From Candidatus Paracaedibacteraceae bacterium (GTDB lineage: Bacteria; Pseudomonadota; Alphaproteobacteria; Paracaedibacterales; Paracaedibacteraceae), in assembly GCA_019636055.1 (NCBI GenBank), contig JAHBYH010000002.1, forward strand, positions 310,001 to 374,000: 64,000 nucleotides of DNA, in the 5' to 3' direction. The notes under the pieces were generated by a model, which searched no databases, was not told the DNA's origin, and saw only the letters and a program-made list of their open reading frames with translations. A program made the position numbers and the translations under genes. Of the stretch, positions 55,890-63,432 are shown one piece after another (within the stretch, counting starts at the first letter, position 1; every line of letters starts with the position of its first letter).

Positions 55890-55911
55890 GGCCTGACCCC
55901 TTTAATAACAA

Positions 55912-55930
55912 AACCAGATTAAATCTGGTT
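55912..55930. terminator. Hairpin between sugar transferase and His-rich peptide genes
   Basis: AACCAGAT (55912-55919), loop TAA, ATCTGGTT (55923-55930). On the minus strand TTGTTATT follows it, so it most likely ends the histidine-rich gene; the plus strand lacks a T run. Confidence 0.5.
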
Positions 55931-55934
55931 CATG

Positions 55935-56165
55935 TTATTTCTCCTCTTTGTGATCTTTGCTATGGTGCTCTTTTTTACCATGATGGTCTTTTTTCTCATC
56001 ATGTTTTTTCTCTTCATGCTTTTTATGATCTGGTTTACCATGGTGGCCTTTGTCTTTATGATCCATTTTTCCGTGGTGGTCTTTATTATGATGTTCTTTG
56101 CCTTCGTGATTGGCGGAAGCTAAAGATACACCTGCTAGTAATGCTAAAATTGTTTTAACGTTCAT
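55935..56165 (-). CDS. Exported histidine/lysine-rich peptide
   Basis: A 76-residue precursor: signal peptide MNVKTILALLAGVSLASA, then a mature part of 58 residues with 16 His, 17 Lys and many Asp/Glu, in a loose His-His-x-Lys / Asp-His repeat (EHHNKDHHGKMDHKDKGHHG). No fold is expected; such sequences bind Ni2+, Zn2+ or Cu2+. The antisense frame on the plus strand is a composition shadow. It lies between the sugar transferase and ispA. Its exact role is unknown. Confidence 0.72.
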   Translation of the reverse strand: MNVKTILALLAGVSLASANHEGKEHHNKDHHGKMDHKDKGHHGKPDHKKHEEKKHDEKKDHHGKKEHHSKDHKEEK

Positions 56166-56308
56166 CGACTATCTCCTTGATTTATTACCACTTAAAGGTA
56201 CGACTAATTTAGTTAAGGAATTATTAATTAAAATCACTTTTCTGAAAAAGATACTTGTAAAACGAGAAATACTTTATCAATCTAAAGCAAGGTTATCTTC
56301 TCAATATA

Positions 56309-57178
56309 ATGCCCAAAATGTCTTTACCTTCCTTTTCTCAAATTCTTGTTGAAACTAAGAAGTTTGTTGAGCCTCGACTGCATGCGTTTGTGCGGCAAGC
56401 AACAACTCATGGCCGTTTATCGGATGCTTTGCTTCATTCAACGCGGGGATCGGGTAAATATATTCGTCCTCATCTGACCTTAACCTTTGCTCAATCAACA
56501 AGTCAGACAGCGATTGATCTTGGATGTGCCATTGAACTTGTACATTGTTATTCCTTGATTCATGATGATTTGCCTTGTATGGATAATGCTGATCTTCGGC
56601 GCGGGTTACCCAGTGTCTGGAAGGCTTTTGATGAGGCAACAGCGGTGCTTGCCGGTGATGCTTTAATTCCATTAGCTTATGATATTCTGGCGAAATTAAC
56701 CTTACCTGCGGACACAAAAATTGAGTTAATTGCTGAGTTTTCACAAGCAATCGGCGGTAATGGTTTAGTTGGTGGGCAAATGATGGATCTTTTCCCCAGT
56801 AAAAATCTAAACGATATTGAGCAAATGCAACTGTTGAAAACAGGAGCCTTGCTGAGTTTTAGTTGCCTTGCTGGTGCGATCTTGGCTCATGGGGTAAAAT
56901 CCCCCCAAGTTAGAATTGCTCAAGATTTTGGTGCAAAACTTGGCTTAATTTATCAAATTACGGATGACTTATTAAGTGTTCGGGGGACATCTGAACAAAC
57001 CGGTAAACCTGTTCAGAATGATGATGACAAAATTACCTTTGTATCAGTTTTTGGGGTTGAGGGTGCGCAACAGCTCCTATTGGATCTCTCGGCAGATCTG
57101 GCTGTTCTATCGCAACAGACTCAGGTTGACCATCAGTTACAACCGATTTTGGATTTTGTATTGCATAGATCGTATTAG
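56309..57178 (+). CDS. ispA: Farnesyl/geranyl diphosphate synthase (polyprenyl synthetase)
   Basis: A 289-residue short-chain prenyl synthase. The first aspartate-rich motif is DDLPCMDNADLRRG and the second DDLLSV (in LIYQITDDLLSV). GSGKYIRPHL and the GGNGLVGGQMMDL segments match IspA. It supplies C15 for undecaprenyl phosphate and quinones. Either ATG at 56309 or 56318 could start it; no ribosome site decides. A minus-strand gene candidate overlaps its 3' end. Confidence 0.93.
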   Translation: MPKMSLPSFSQILVETKKFVEPRLHAFVRQATTHGRLSDALLHSTRGSGKYIRPHLTLTFAQSTSQTAIDLGCAIELVHCYSLIHDDLPCMDNADLRRGLPSVWKAFDEATAVLAGDALIPLAYDILAKLTLPADTKIELIAEFSQAIGGNGLVGGQMMDLFPSKNLNDIEQMQLLKTGALLSFSCLAGAILAHGVKSPQVRIAQDFGAKLGLIYQITDDLLSVRGTSEQTGKPVQNDDDKITFVSVFGVEGAQQLLLDLSADLAVLSQQTQVDHQLQPILDFVLHRSY

Positions 57179-57302
57179 CATGAGGGTTATCCGGGCGCAT
57201 AGTCCCAAAACGACGCCTTGTTTCCGGTGTTAAACATACGGAATTATCCTGTATATCTATTTCGCCAGCATAAGCACTTATAAGACAGAGCATGTAAAGC
57301 AT
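57033..57302 (-). CDS. Possible small exported protein antisense to ispA end
   Basis: Not recognised. An 89-codon frame whose N-terminus looks like a signal peptide (MLYMLCLISAYAG/EID), with AAGGTG four bases before the ATG. The first 41 codons lie outside ispA and the rest run antisense through its 3' end. The non-overlapping part has a clear coding look (CLTPETRRRFGTMRPDNPHA). Could equally be a fortuitous frame. It would converge on ispA. Confidence 0.4.
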   Translation of the reverse strand: MLYMLCLISAYAGEIDIQDNSVCLTPETRRRFGTMRPDNPHANTIYAIQNPKSVVTDGQPESVAIEQPDLPRDPIGAVAHPQPQKLIQR

Positions 57303-57510
57303 ATTGCACCTTGTTATATAGTCTAGTTTCTTGAGTATAATCGATTAGCTGATGTTACTCAAATTTTACTAAAATCCGTGTGCTTTATTTTACACATGCT
57401 TGTTTTTTAAGTAGTTTTTTGCTGCATATTTCTTTCCTGAAGGAGGTGCTTCTATGATATAAATTGCGGTGTGAATAAAAAATCACTATAAAATTTTTAA
57501 GGATTAAATT
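57179..57510. other. Spacer between ispA and the barrel protein gene
   Basis: The left third holds the candidate minus-strand frame (57179-57302). The rest is AT-rich and non-coding. It contains a strong Shine-Dalgarno AGGAGGTG (57441-57448) followed by ATG-ATA-TAA at 57454-57462, and a good promoter at 57464-57492. Confidence 0.5.
57464..57492 (+). promoter_or_regulatory. Candidate promoter of the barrel protein gene
   Basis: TTGCGG (57464-57469), 17-bp spacer, TATAAA (57487-57492). Transcription would begin close to the AAGGA at 57499-57503, giving a very short leader before the ATG at 57511. Confidence 0.5.
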
Positions 57511-58131
57511 ATGAAAAAGATTATTGCTTCTGCAGTTATCGCAGCTGCTACATTATCTGCTTCACAAGCAGCAGTATTCAACGGCGCATCAGCCGGTTTG
57601 ACAATGGGTACATTGACATCAAAGTTTGACAACAAAGTTAATGGAACAAAATTTAACGCAAGTAAAACATTTGGATCATATGGTATCCACTTTGATTATG
57701 ACCGCTCTTCAAGCAATTCTTTCTACTGGGGTCTAGGTCTTGATTTTGCTATGTATTCAGGTAAAATGCAAAAGACATCTGCTCTCTTAAACAGAAAATT
57801 AAAAGCAACATACTCTTGGTCTTCTGAATTTGATGTTCGTCTCGGTTACAATTTCTGTAATCATGTAGCTGTGTATGGTTTGGCTGGTCTACGCTTATAC
57901 GACAAAACAATTAAAATGTTTAATGCAACAACAAATGTTCAAGTCGTAAAAGAAAGCAAAACGCGCCTTGCTCCAACACTAGGTTTGGGTGCAAAGGTTA
58001 AAGTTTCTGACGCAGTTTCCTTTGGTGCAGAATACCGCTACGCTTTTGAACGCAAAGAAACATTGGGAACAATAGCAAAATCAAAGCAATCTTCTCATGC
58101 TGCTTTGGTAAAGGTTTCTTACCACTTCTAG
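57511..58131 (+). CDS. Small outer-membrane beta-barrel protein
   Basis: A 206-residue precursor with a signal peptide (MKKIIASAVIAAATLSASQA, residues 1-20). The mature chain alternates short amphipathic strands with glycine turns and ends in a terminal Phe (ALVKVSYHF), the barrel-assembly signal. This is the eight-stranded OmpA/OmpX-like porin-family plan (Pfam OMP_b-brl type). AAGGATT precedes the ATG. A strong terminator ends it. Expected in the outer membrane, contacting the host. Confidence 0.87.
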   Translation: MKKIIASAVIAAATLSASQAAVFNGASAGLTMGTLTSKFDNKVNGTKFNASKTFGSYGIHFDYDRSSSNSFYWGLGLDFAMYSGKMQKTSALLNRKLKATYSWSSEFDVRLGYNFCNHVAVYGLAGLRLYDKTIKMFNATTNVQVVKESKTRLAPTLGLGAKVKVSDAVSFGAEYRYAFERKETLGTIAKSKQSSHAALVKVSYHF

Positions 58132-58154
58132 TCCGTTTACGGATCAGAATTAAA

Positions 58155-58178
58155 AAGCTCCCAATTGGGAGCTTTTTT
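58155..58178 (+). terminator. Terminator of the barrel protein gene
   Basis: AAGCTCCC (58155-58162), loop AATT, GGGAGCTT (58167-58174), then T run. It also faces grxC, which ends at 58184. Confidence 0.9.
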
Positions 58179-58183
58179 AATAC

Positions 58184-58438
58184 CTAAACCAAAAGCTTAT
58201 CTAATTCACCTGAGGCCTCGAGGGTATACAAATCATCACACCCACCGATGGGCTTGTCGTCAATAAAGATTTGTGGCACTGTGCGGCGTCCTTCGGCTTT
58301 GACGAGCAGTACTTCACGAGCATTTGGATCGTCACTGACATCAATTTCAGTAAAAATAACGCCCTTTTTGATTAATAAGTTTTTTGCCTTCACACAGTAA
58401 GGGCAAACTTTTGTTGTATAAATTTCTACTTTATTCAT
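58184..58438 (-). CDS. grxC: Glutaredoxin 3 (GrxC)
   Basis: An 84-residue dithiol glutaredoxin. The active site is CPYC (TKVCPYCVKAKNLL), with the cis-proline segment RTVPQIFIDDKPIGGCDDLY. It reduces disulfides using glutathione in the cytoplasm. It lies 3' of lnt on the same strand with a gap of 44 bp. Confidence 0.96.
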   Translation of the reverse strand: MNKVEIYTTKVCPYCVKAKNLLIKKGVIFTEIDVSDDPNAREVLLVKAEGRRTVPQIFIDDKPIGGCDDLYTLEASGELDKLLV

Positions 58439-58482
58439 AATTTATTCCTTTTTTATCCATACTAAGTTTTTAGTTGTGGTAA

Positions 58483-59913
58483 TTAATTTATCTTATGATG
58501 AAGCCATCTAGAATAAGGTGTTCGATTCGCGAGTGGGGCCGGTAAATCGAAATCGATAAAGCCAACATCATCTAGATCTAACTGCTCACGAATGCGGCCC
58601 AGTGGGTCAATCACGGCAGATATCCCGTTGTTAGCAGATCGAACAAGGGGGATACCTTGTTCAATGGCACGAACACGAACGATCTGTAAATGTTGATAAG
58701 GGGCACTCGAGTGTCCATACCAAGCATCATTGGTTTGATTGAGCATCCATGTTGGGTTTTGAGAATCAACCACATGGCCAGGGAAAATTGCTTCATAGCA
58801 AACTAGGGGGGAAAACTTACCTAGTCCGGATAGATCGATGGTTCGGATCCCAGATCCGGCAGAATAATCCTGAGCTCCGGGTGTTAATTTACTAACAAAG
58901 GGAAGCCATCGACGTAAGGGGAAATACTCACCAAACGGGACAAGATGACTTTTATCATAAGAGGCAACAAGATTCCCTTTGTCATTAATGACAAGGGTGC
59001 TGGTGAATATCTCGCCTTGATTGCCATGGCGTGGCCCGCCGACGATGATATAGCCGTCTTTAGGCGCAACGGCAGCCAGTGTTTCCATTAGAATAGGGTA
59101 ATCTGTTGCAAATGTTGGAATGCTTGCCTCTGCCCAAATAACAGCCTTTAGAGGGCGTTCCGCTTCGATGGCACTCAGGCCGATATGTTTGTCAAAATTC
59201 TCACGGAAATGATCAGCTAACCATTTTGTGGATTGAGGGATTGATGCTTGGACTAAACGCATATTGATGCCCGTCAAGTGCGTTGGGGTATCAGCCAACC
59301 GATGGTGCCCCCATCCATATAATCCAATAAATACGGCAACCCAAGTGAGCATATACACTCTAGACTGGCTCGCAAAGCTGGTTAAAAATAGGATCGTTAG
59401 TAAACTTAGCCCATAAATACCAATGATGGAGCAAATCTGTAAAACTGGCAGAGGCCACATATACCCAGCCAAATTCCAAGGCAGTCCTGTTAGGATATTG
59501 CCTCGTAACCATTCAGCAATAAACCAGAAAACTGAGAATTTTATAGCGATTACCAAAGGGGATTTTATTATTCCTTTGAGGGATAACCACGTTGCTGTTG
59601 CAGGAAAAAGCGCTAAAAAGGCCGGTAAGCCAAACCACCCGAGCGGCATGAGATACCATAACCCCACAGTTTGGATCGCATTCCCTAACCAATAAAGACC
59701 GACCACAAAATGCCCGAAACCAAACCACCAACCAAACTTAAAGGGAGTAGAGGCATAAGAATCTTTTGTGATCAAATATAGGAATACAGAGAATCCAAGG
59801 CCTGCTAAGGGAATTAAATAGACCGGGGCAAAGGCTAAAGATGTTAACCCTCCTAAAATAAAACACGATAATTTGGGGTAGTTATTAAAAAGCGAATTAA
59901 TTTTGTCTATCAT
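58483..59913 (-). CDS. lnt: Apolipoprotein N-acyltransferase
   Basis: A 476-residue inner-membrane enzyme that adds the third acyl chain to outer-membrane lipoproteins. Several membrane helices (residues 10-215) precede a nitrilase domain. The catalytic triad can be located: E in VIWAEASIPTF, the Lys region around YDKSHLVPFGEY, and the Cys in SPLVCYEAIFPG. The C-terminal FRENFDKHIGLSAI helix and last TM are present. The lipoprotein at 16268 is a plausible substrate. grxC follows. Confidence 0.95.
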   Translation of the reverse strand: MIDKINSLFNNYPKLSCFILGGLTSLAFAPVYLIPLAGLGFSVFLYLITKDSYASTPFKFGWWFGFGHFVVGLYWLGNAIQTVGLWYLMPLGWFGLPAFLALFPATATWLSLKGIIKSPLVIAIKFSVFWFIAEWLRGNILTGLPWNLAGYMWPLPVLQICSIIGIYGLSLLTILFLTSFASQSRVYMLTWVAVFIGLYGWGHHRLADTPTHLTGINMRLVQASIPQSTKWLADHFRENFDKHIGLSAIEAERPLKAVIWAEASIPTFATDYPILMETLAAVAPKDGYIIVGGPRHGNQGEIFTSTLVINDKGNLVASYDKSHLVPFGEYFPLRRWLPFVSKLTPGAQDYSAGSGIRTIDLSGLGKFSPLVCYEAIFPGHVVDSQNPTWMLNQTNDAWYGHSSAPYQHLQIVRVRAIEQGIPLVRSANNGISAVIDPLGRIREQLDLDDVGFIDFDLPAPLANRTPYSRWLHHKIN

Positions 59914-59980
59914 GAACGACTAATTTTTGAGTCAATATTGAATCATCATACCAAAAAATAGCTTTCGATCCTAGAGTGTA

Positions 59981-60004
59981 TAGCCGATTGATAGCAATCG
60001 GCTA
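59981..60004. terminator. Perfect inverted repeat between F-box and lnt genes
   Basis: TAGCCGATTG (59981-59990), loop ATAG, CAATCGGCTA (59995-60004). A perfect 10-bp stem just downstream of the F-box gene, but with no real T-tract on either strand. Confidence 0.5.
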
Positions 60005-60018
60005 TAGCTGTATAAAAC

Positions 60019-62022
60019 TTAATTTCCAGTTTTAGTGTTTGATAGGCCTAGCGCACTGTCAGTAGGGATTAATCCAAGATTTTTGGCGATACGTTCATAT
60101 TTTTGGATTTTTATGATAAGTGGCTCTGTTGATCGGCAGAATTTTCCAATTTCTTTTGCAATTTCTTGTTGCAGATGAGCATCACGACCTCTTAAACTTT
60201 CTACAATAGCTCCCCAAAAACAATAAACTGTAATTGAAAGTTCGTTTGTTAATGACTGCTCTAGATCGGGGGACAGTTGTGGTCCATGCTTAAGAACTAA
60301 GGCGTCCCATATTGTTGTAGCAATACGTAACATTAATTTTGCATCTTTATGATAAAAATGGGGCTGATCATTATCTTTCTTATCGGAATCGTACAATTTC
60401 TTTAGGAAAACATAAGGCATGGCTAAATATGCTAATGCTACGGTACCTTTATTCCTAGTTGTATTGATAAAAATAATATCCATAGGAATAGACAGGCGTA
60501 AGATAGGCTTGTTAGATTCATCACTAGAAAAAAAACTACTATCATATAAGAAAGATTTAAAGCGAGCAGCAGCCTTTTTACGGTCGCCTTCTATTGCGTT
60601 AGTCCAAGCAAGAATTGCTTGTTGCCAATACACTTGGGTTTCTCGCAAAATGTTTTTTTTATCCTGATCCGTAGGGCTTGTTGTATTGCTAAGCTCAATC
60701 AGACGCCATAATCCTAATTCAGTAAGGGCTTGACCTTTTAAATCATCTGGCAACATATTGGCTATGTCTATGGCTGTTTTAAAATATTTATCAGATTCGC
60801 CCTTATCCGGTGCAATAACTTCTACATATTTCTTATAAATTTTTAATGATAAACCTTCTGCGTATATCTTATAAAGGATAATGTTGGCGCCTATCGAGTG
60901 GGCCATAAAAGTTTGAAATATCTTGACAATACTGAGCGTTTTTCTTTTTTGTGAGGCGTTTGTAAATTCACTCTGCAGGTAATTTAAAATTACAGTATCT
61001 AATAGGAAATTCCTGTTCGTGCCTAGCTTTCTATAAGTTTGTCTAATTATGTTTAAAATCCTTTTGTCGTGGATCCCTTGTGATGAGATAAATAAGCGAT
61101 TATGAAAGACAAAAGCAACAGCCTGTGGATTAAATGCGGTAAACCCATCGTCCAAGAAACTATTCCGTTTGTTTTTTTGGGAGGCTCTACAATAAGAAAA
61201 TACTGGACGATTAAAATTCAAGGTAAGATGCCGATATTTATTTTGTATATCATAAAACTGTTTTTCATCTTGATCTTGTTCACGTAAAAGAGCAGCGATA
61301 CCTACGGCAGCATAAGCACGTGGGCTACCACTGAGAAAATCGCCTTTAAATTCATTAACATTTTGATAGTGTCCATAGATAGAGGTACTTTGAAAATATT
61401 TTTGGAAAACAGGTAACCCATACACCGCATGTCTTGCTGCATGAGACACCTGCACCAGATTTTTTAAATCCTGAACTGGGAAATAAGAAAGGATGTGCTG
61501 GATGACTTCTGGTGACAAATCTTTTGTTGGGTCGAAATCCTCAGCATAAGCTCGTCCGAAGAAGTCACGGGTATATCTTTCCAACAATTGACTGTATGTT
61601 GTTTCCATGTCTTGTAATTTATTTTCTGCATGGTCCCCGAGGAGCAATATCCTAATTTGTGGTTCTAGACCTTTTAATGATTCTATGCTTTGTCGAATTT
61701 GGTCGATTTGCTGATATTTTCTAGTTGTTCTATAGACAACCTGATTTTGTTGGCCTGGTACTGTTTGATCAAGCACGTCACTGATTTTTTGACCGTTGTT
61801 TTTTTGATCAGATTCAATCGTGCTCCTATCTTCTGACTTAAGCGATTCTTGCTCTTCAGTTTTTTTTCTCTTGCTTGTGTTAGGTTCATTTTTTGCTTTT
61901 TCTGTGGTACTGATTATGCTATGTGGTCTTTTTTGACCAGCCATATTATCTGTGTCCATTGCTAATAGTATGAATGGCGCAACAGAAAGGAATAGGGGTA
62001 AGATTTTTGTTAATATTGTCAT
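60019..62022 (-). CDS. Exported F-box protein (eukaryotic-type domain)
   Basis: A 667-residue protein. Signal peptide-like MTILTKILPLFLSVAPFILLA (1-21), a polar basic segment with two short Lys/Arg clusters (GQKRPHS and SKRKKTEE, about 29-57), then an F-box at 169-209: LSPEVIQHILSYFPVQDLKN continuing LVQVSHAARHAVYGLPVFQKYF. This fits the LPxEhhxxILxxLp...LhxhxxVsrxw pattern. The remaining 450 residues are alpha-helical with no recognised fold. F-box proteins bind Skp1 in host SCF ubiquitin ligases, so an effector is likely. Its export route is unknown. Confidence 0.75.
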   Translation of the reverse strand: MTILTKILPLFLSVAPFILLAMDTDNMAGQKRPHSIISTTEKAKNEPNTSKRKKTEEQESLKSEDRSTIESDQKNNGQKISDVLDQTVPGQQNQVVYRTTRKYQQIDQIRQSIESLKGLEPQIRILLLGDHAENKLQDMETTYSQLLERYTRDFFGRAYAEDFDPTKDLSPEVIQHILSYFPVQDLKNLVQVSHAARHAVYGLPVFQKYFQSTSIYGHYQNVNEFKGDFLSGSPRAYAAVGIAALLREQDQDEKQFYDIQNKYRHLTLNFNRPVFSYCRASQKNKRNSFLDDGFTAFNPQAVAFVFHNRLFISSQGIHDKRILNIIRQTYRKLGTNRNFLLDTVILNYLQSEFTNASQKRKTLSIVKIFQTFMAHSIGANIILYKIYAEGLSLKIYKKYVEVIAPDKGESDKYFKTAIDIANMLPDDLKGQALTELGLWRLIELSNTTSPTDQDKKNILRETQVYWQQAILAWTNAIEGDRKKAAARFKSFLYDSSFFSSDESNKPILRLSIPMDIIFINTTRNKGTVALAYLAMPYVFLKKLYDSDKKDNDQPHFYHKDAKLMLRIATTIWDALVLKHGPQLSPDLEQSLTNELSITVYCFWGAIVESLRGRDAHLQQEIAKEIGKFCRSTEPLIIKIQKYERIAKNLGLIPTDSALGLSNTKTGN

Positions 62023-62364
62023 GTTAAAATTCCTTAAATTTTGCCTTAGATTTCTTTTTGTACAAGGAAAACTAGCGTTTCTAGTACTCCTCAGTAATGT
62101 TTCCTTATATTCTGACTTGGTTTGAAAGTTCAGGCCACGTCAAAATCGGCCCTGCCTTTTCATATTCATCACAGCTGGCAAGAGTTAAAGCTATTGTTTT
62201 CGATTAATACATAAGAAAAATACTTACTTTTTTAGAAGTGGGTGGTGAAATAAATATTTCAATAGATATTTATGGGCAGAATAAATATTTCGGCTGTCTG
62301 AAAATAAGTTCCGACCAATGGAAGATATATATTCTTGACTAGGAAAGGGGTATTTTAACTTATT
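62023..62364. other. Intergenic stretch between LRR and F-box genes
   Basis: No gene seen. A GC-richer patch (62133-62160, including GGCCACGTCAAAATCGGCCC) sits in otherwise AT-rich DNA. AATAAATATTTC occurs twice, at 62249-62260 and 62280-62291. A promoter for the F-box gene is probably here, but no clear hexamers stand out. Confidence 0.4.
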
Positions 62365-63297
62365 TTAGATGATCAGTTTTTTTCCAAAAACTTGCTTTAA
62401 ATTTGCTATAGTTTTTTCTGGTAATTTGGGACAATTCTTAAGGTTTAGTTCTTGAATTGTGGTGAGTTTTTCGAGTGAAACGGGGATTGTTTGGAGCTCT
62501 GGGGATTTTTCAAAAGAAATAGACTGGAGTTTTGATAACTCAGACAAAGTTTCAGGAATTTCTGTAAACTCATTTTCACCAGCATTTAGCGTATCCAGGC
62601 GTGACAAAGATAGAATAATGGTTGGGAATTCTGTGAATTTATTTTTGCGGATATTTAAAATTTCAAGCTGACTTAATTCATCTAACCAATCAGGTAAAAT
62701 TTCAAATTCATTATCGGCAATTGCCAGATTTTCCAGTTGCCCTAACTCTTTGACGGACTCTGGCAGCGCAGTTAGAGAATTTGATGCAATGTTTAATGTT
62801 TTGAGCGTGACAAGCCCCTCTATTTTGTTGGGTAGCTCTGTTAGTTTGTTTTTAGAAGCATCAAGACTATCAAGATTGATCAACGAATTAATAGTATCCG
62901 GTAAAGCCGTCAGTTGATTCTGTTGGACGTCAAGTTCTTGGAGTTGTGTCATATCCCCTAACCGATCCGGTAGTGATGTTAGACTATTTTGTGAGACGTC
63001 AAGGACGGTGAGTTCAGTCAAATCCCCAAAAGAATCCGGAATATTCTCAATGTTATTATCTGCAATAAATAATCGTGTCAGCCATGTCATTTGTGCGATA
63101 ATCGCCAGAGCTTCTGCTTGTTTGTTTTTTTTGATTTGTGCTGTTAATGTTAAATCCCCATCATCGGCGAGTTTTTTGGTGTCTAAACGTGTTTTTACAA
63201 GCGGTTGAAGTTGATGAATCAAAAAAACACGATCTGTGGATTCCCCCGTGCTCATCAAAACAACCATAAATACTAAGGTACCTAGGATTTTTTTCAT
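62365..63297 (-). CDS. Exported leucine-rich-repeat protein
   Basis: A 310-residue protein with a signal peptide (MKKILGTLVFMVVLMSTGES, 1-20). From about residue 72 to 290 there are nine or ten 23-residue LRRs of the LxxLxVxxNxLTxLPxxhxxL type (TVLDVSQNSLTSLP, QELDVQQNQLTALP, KTLNIASNSLTALP and others). This class is shared by bacterial effectors, ROCO proteins and plant-type LRRs. No E3 ligase or other catalytic domain is attached. It lies next to the F-box gene, on the same strand. Confidence 0.87.
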   Translation of the reverse strand: MKKILGTLVFMVVLMSTGESTDRVFLIHQLQPLVKTRLDTKKLADDGDLTLTAQIKKNKQAEALAIIAQMTWLTRLFIADNNIENIPDSFGDLTELTVLDVSQNSLTSLPDRLGDMTQLQELDVQQNQLTALPDTINSLINLDSLDASKNKLTELPNKIEGLVTLKTLNIASNSLTALPESVKELGQLENLAIADNEFEILPDWLDELSQLEILNIRKNKFTEFPTIILSLSRLDTLNAGENEFTEIPETLSELSKLQSISFEKSPELQTIPVSLEKLTTIQELNLKNCPKLPEKTIANLKQVFGKKLII

Positions 63298-63432
63298 GGA
63301 TTTATTCCTTTGTTGCCAATAAAGGTAGCGCGTTTTAGACCTAAGTAAATATATTCCTCTAATAAATTAACTTTTCTTTAGATAGTTCTCTATATCTTGT
63401 AAAGTGAATTATTATCGTCGGTGGTATTACTA

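Noticed and set aside
55932..56123. Plus-strand frame coding for a very hydrophobic Phe/Met-rich peptide
   Set aside because: It is the exact complement of the His/Lys-rich exported peptide gene; the hydrophobic pattern follows from the reversed His and Lys codons.
62133..62152. Insertion-sequence end
   Set aside because: The GGCCACGTCAAAATCGGCCC patch has no transposase or matching inverted end nearby.
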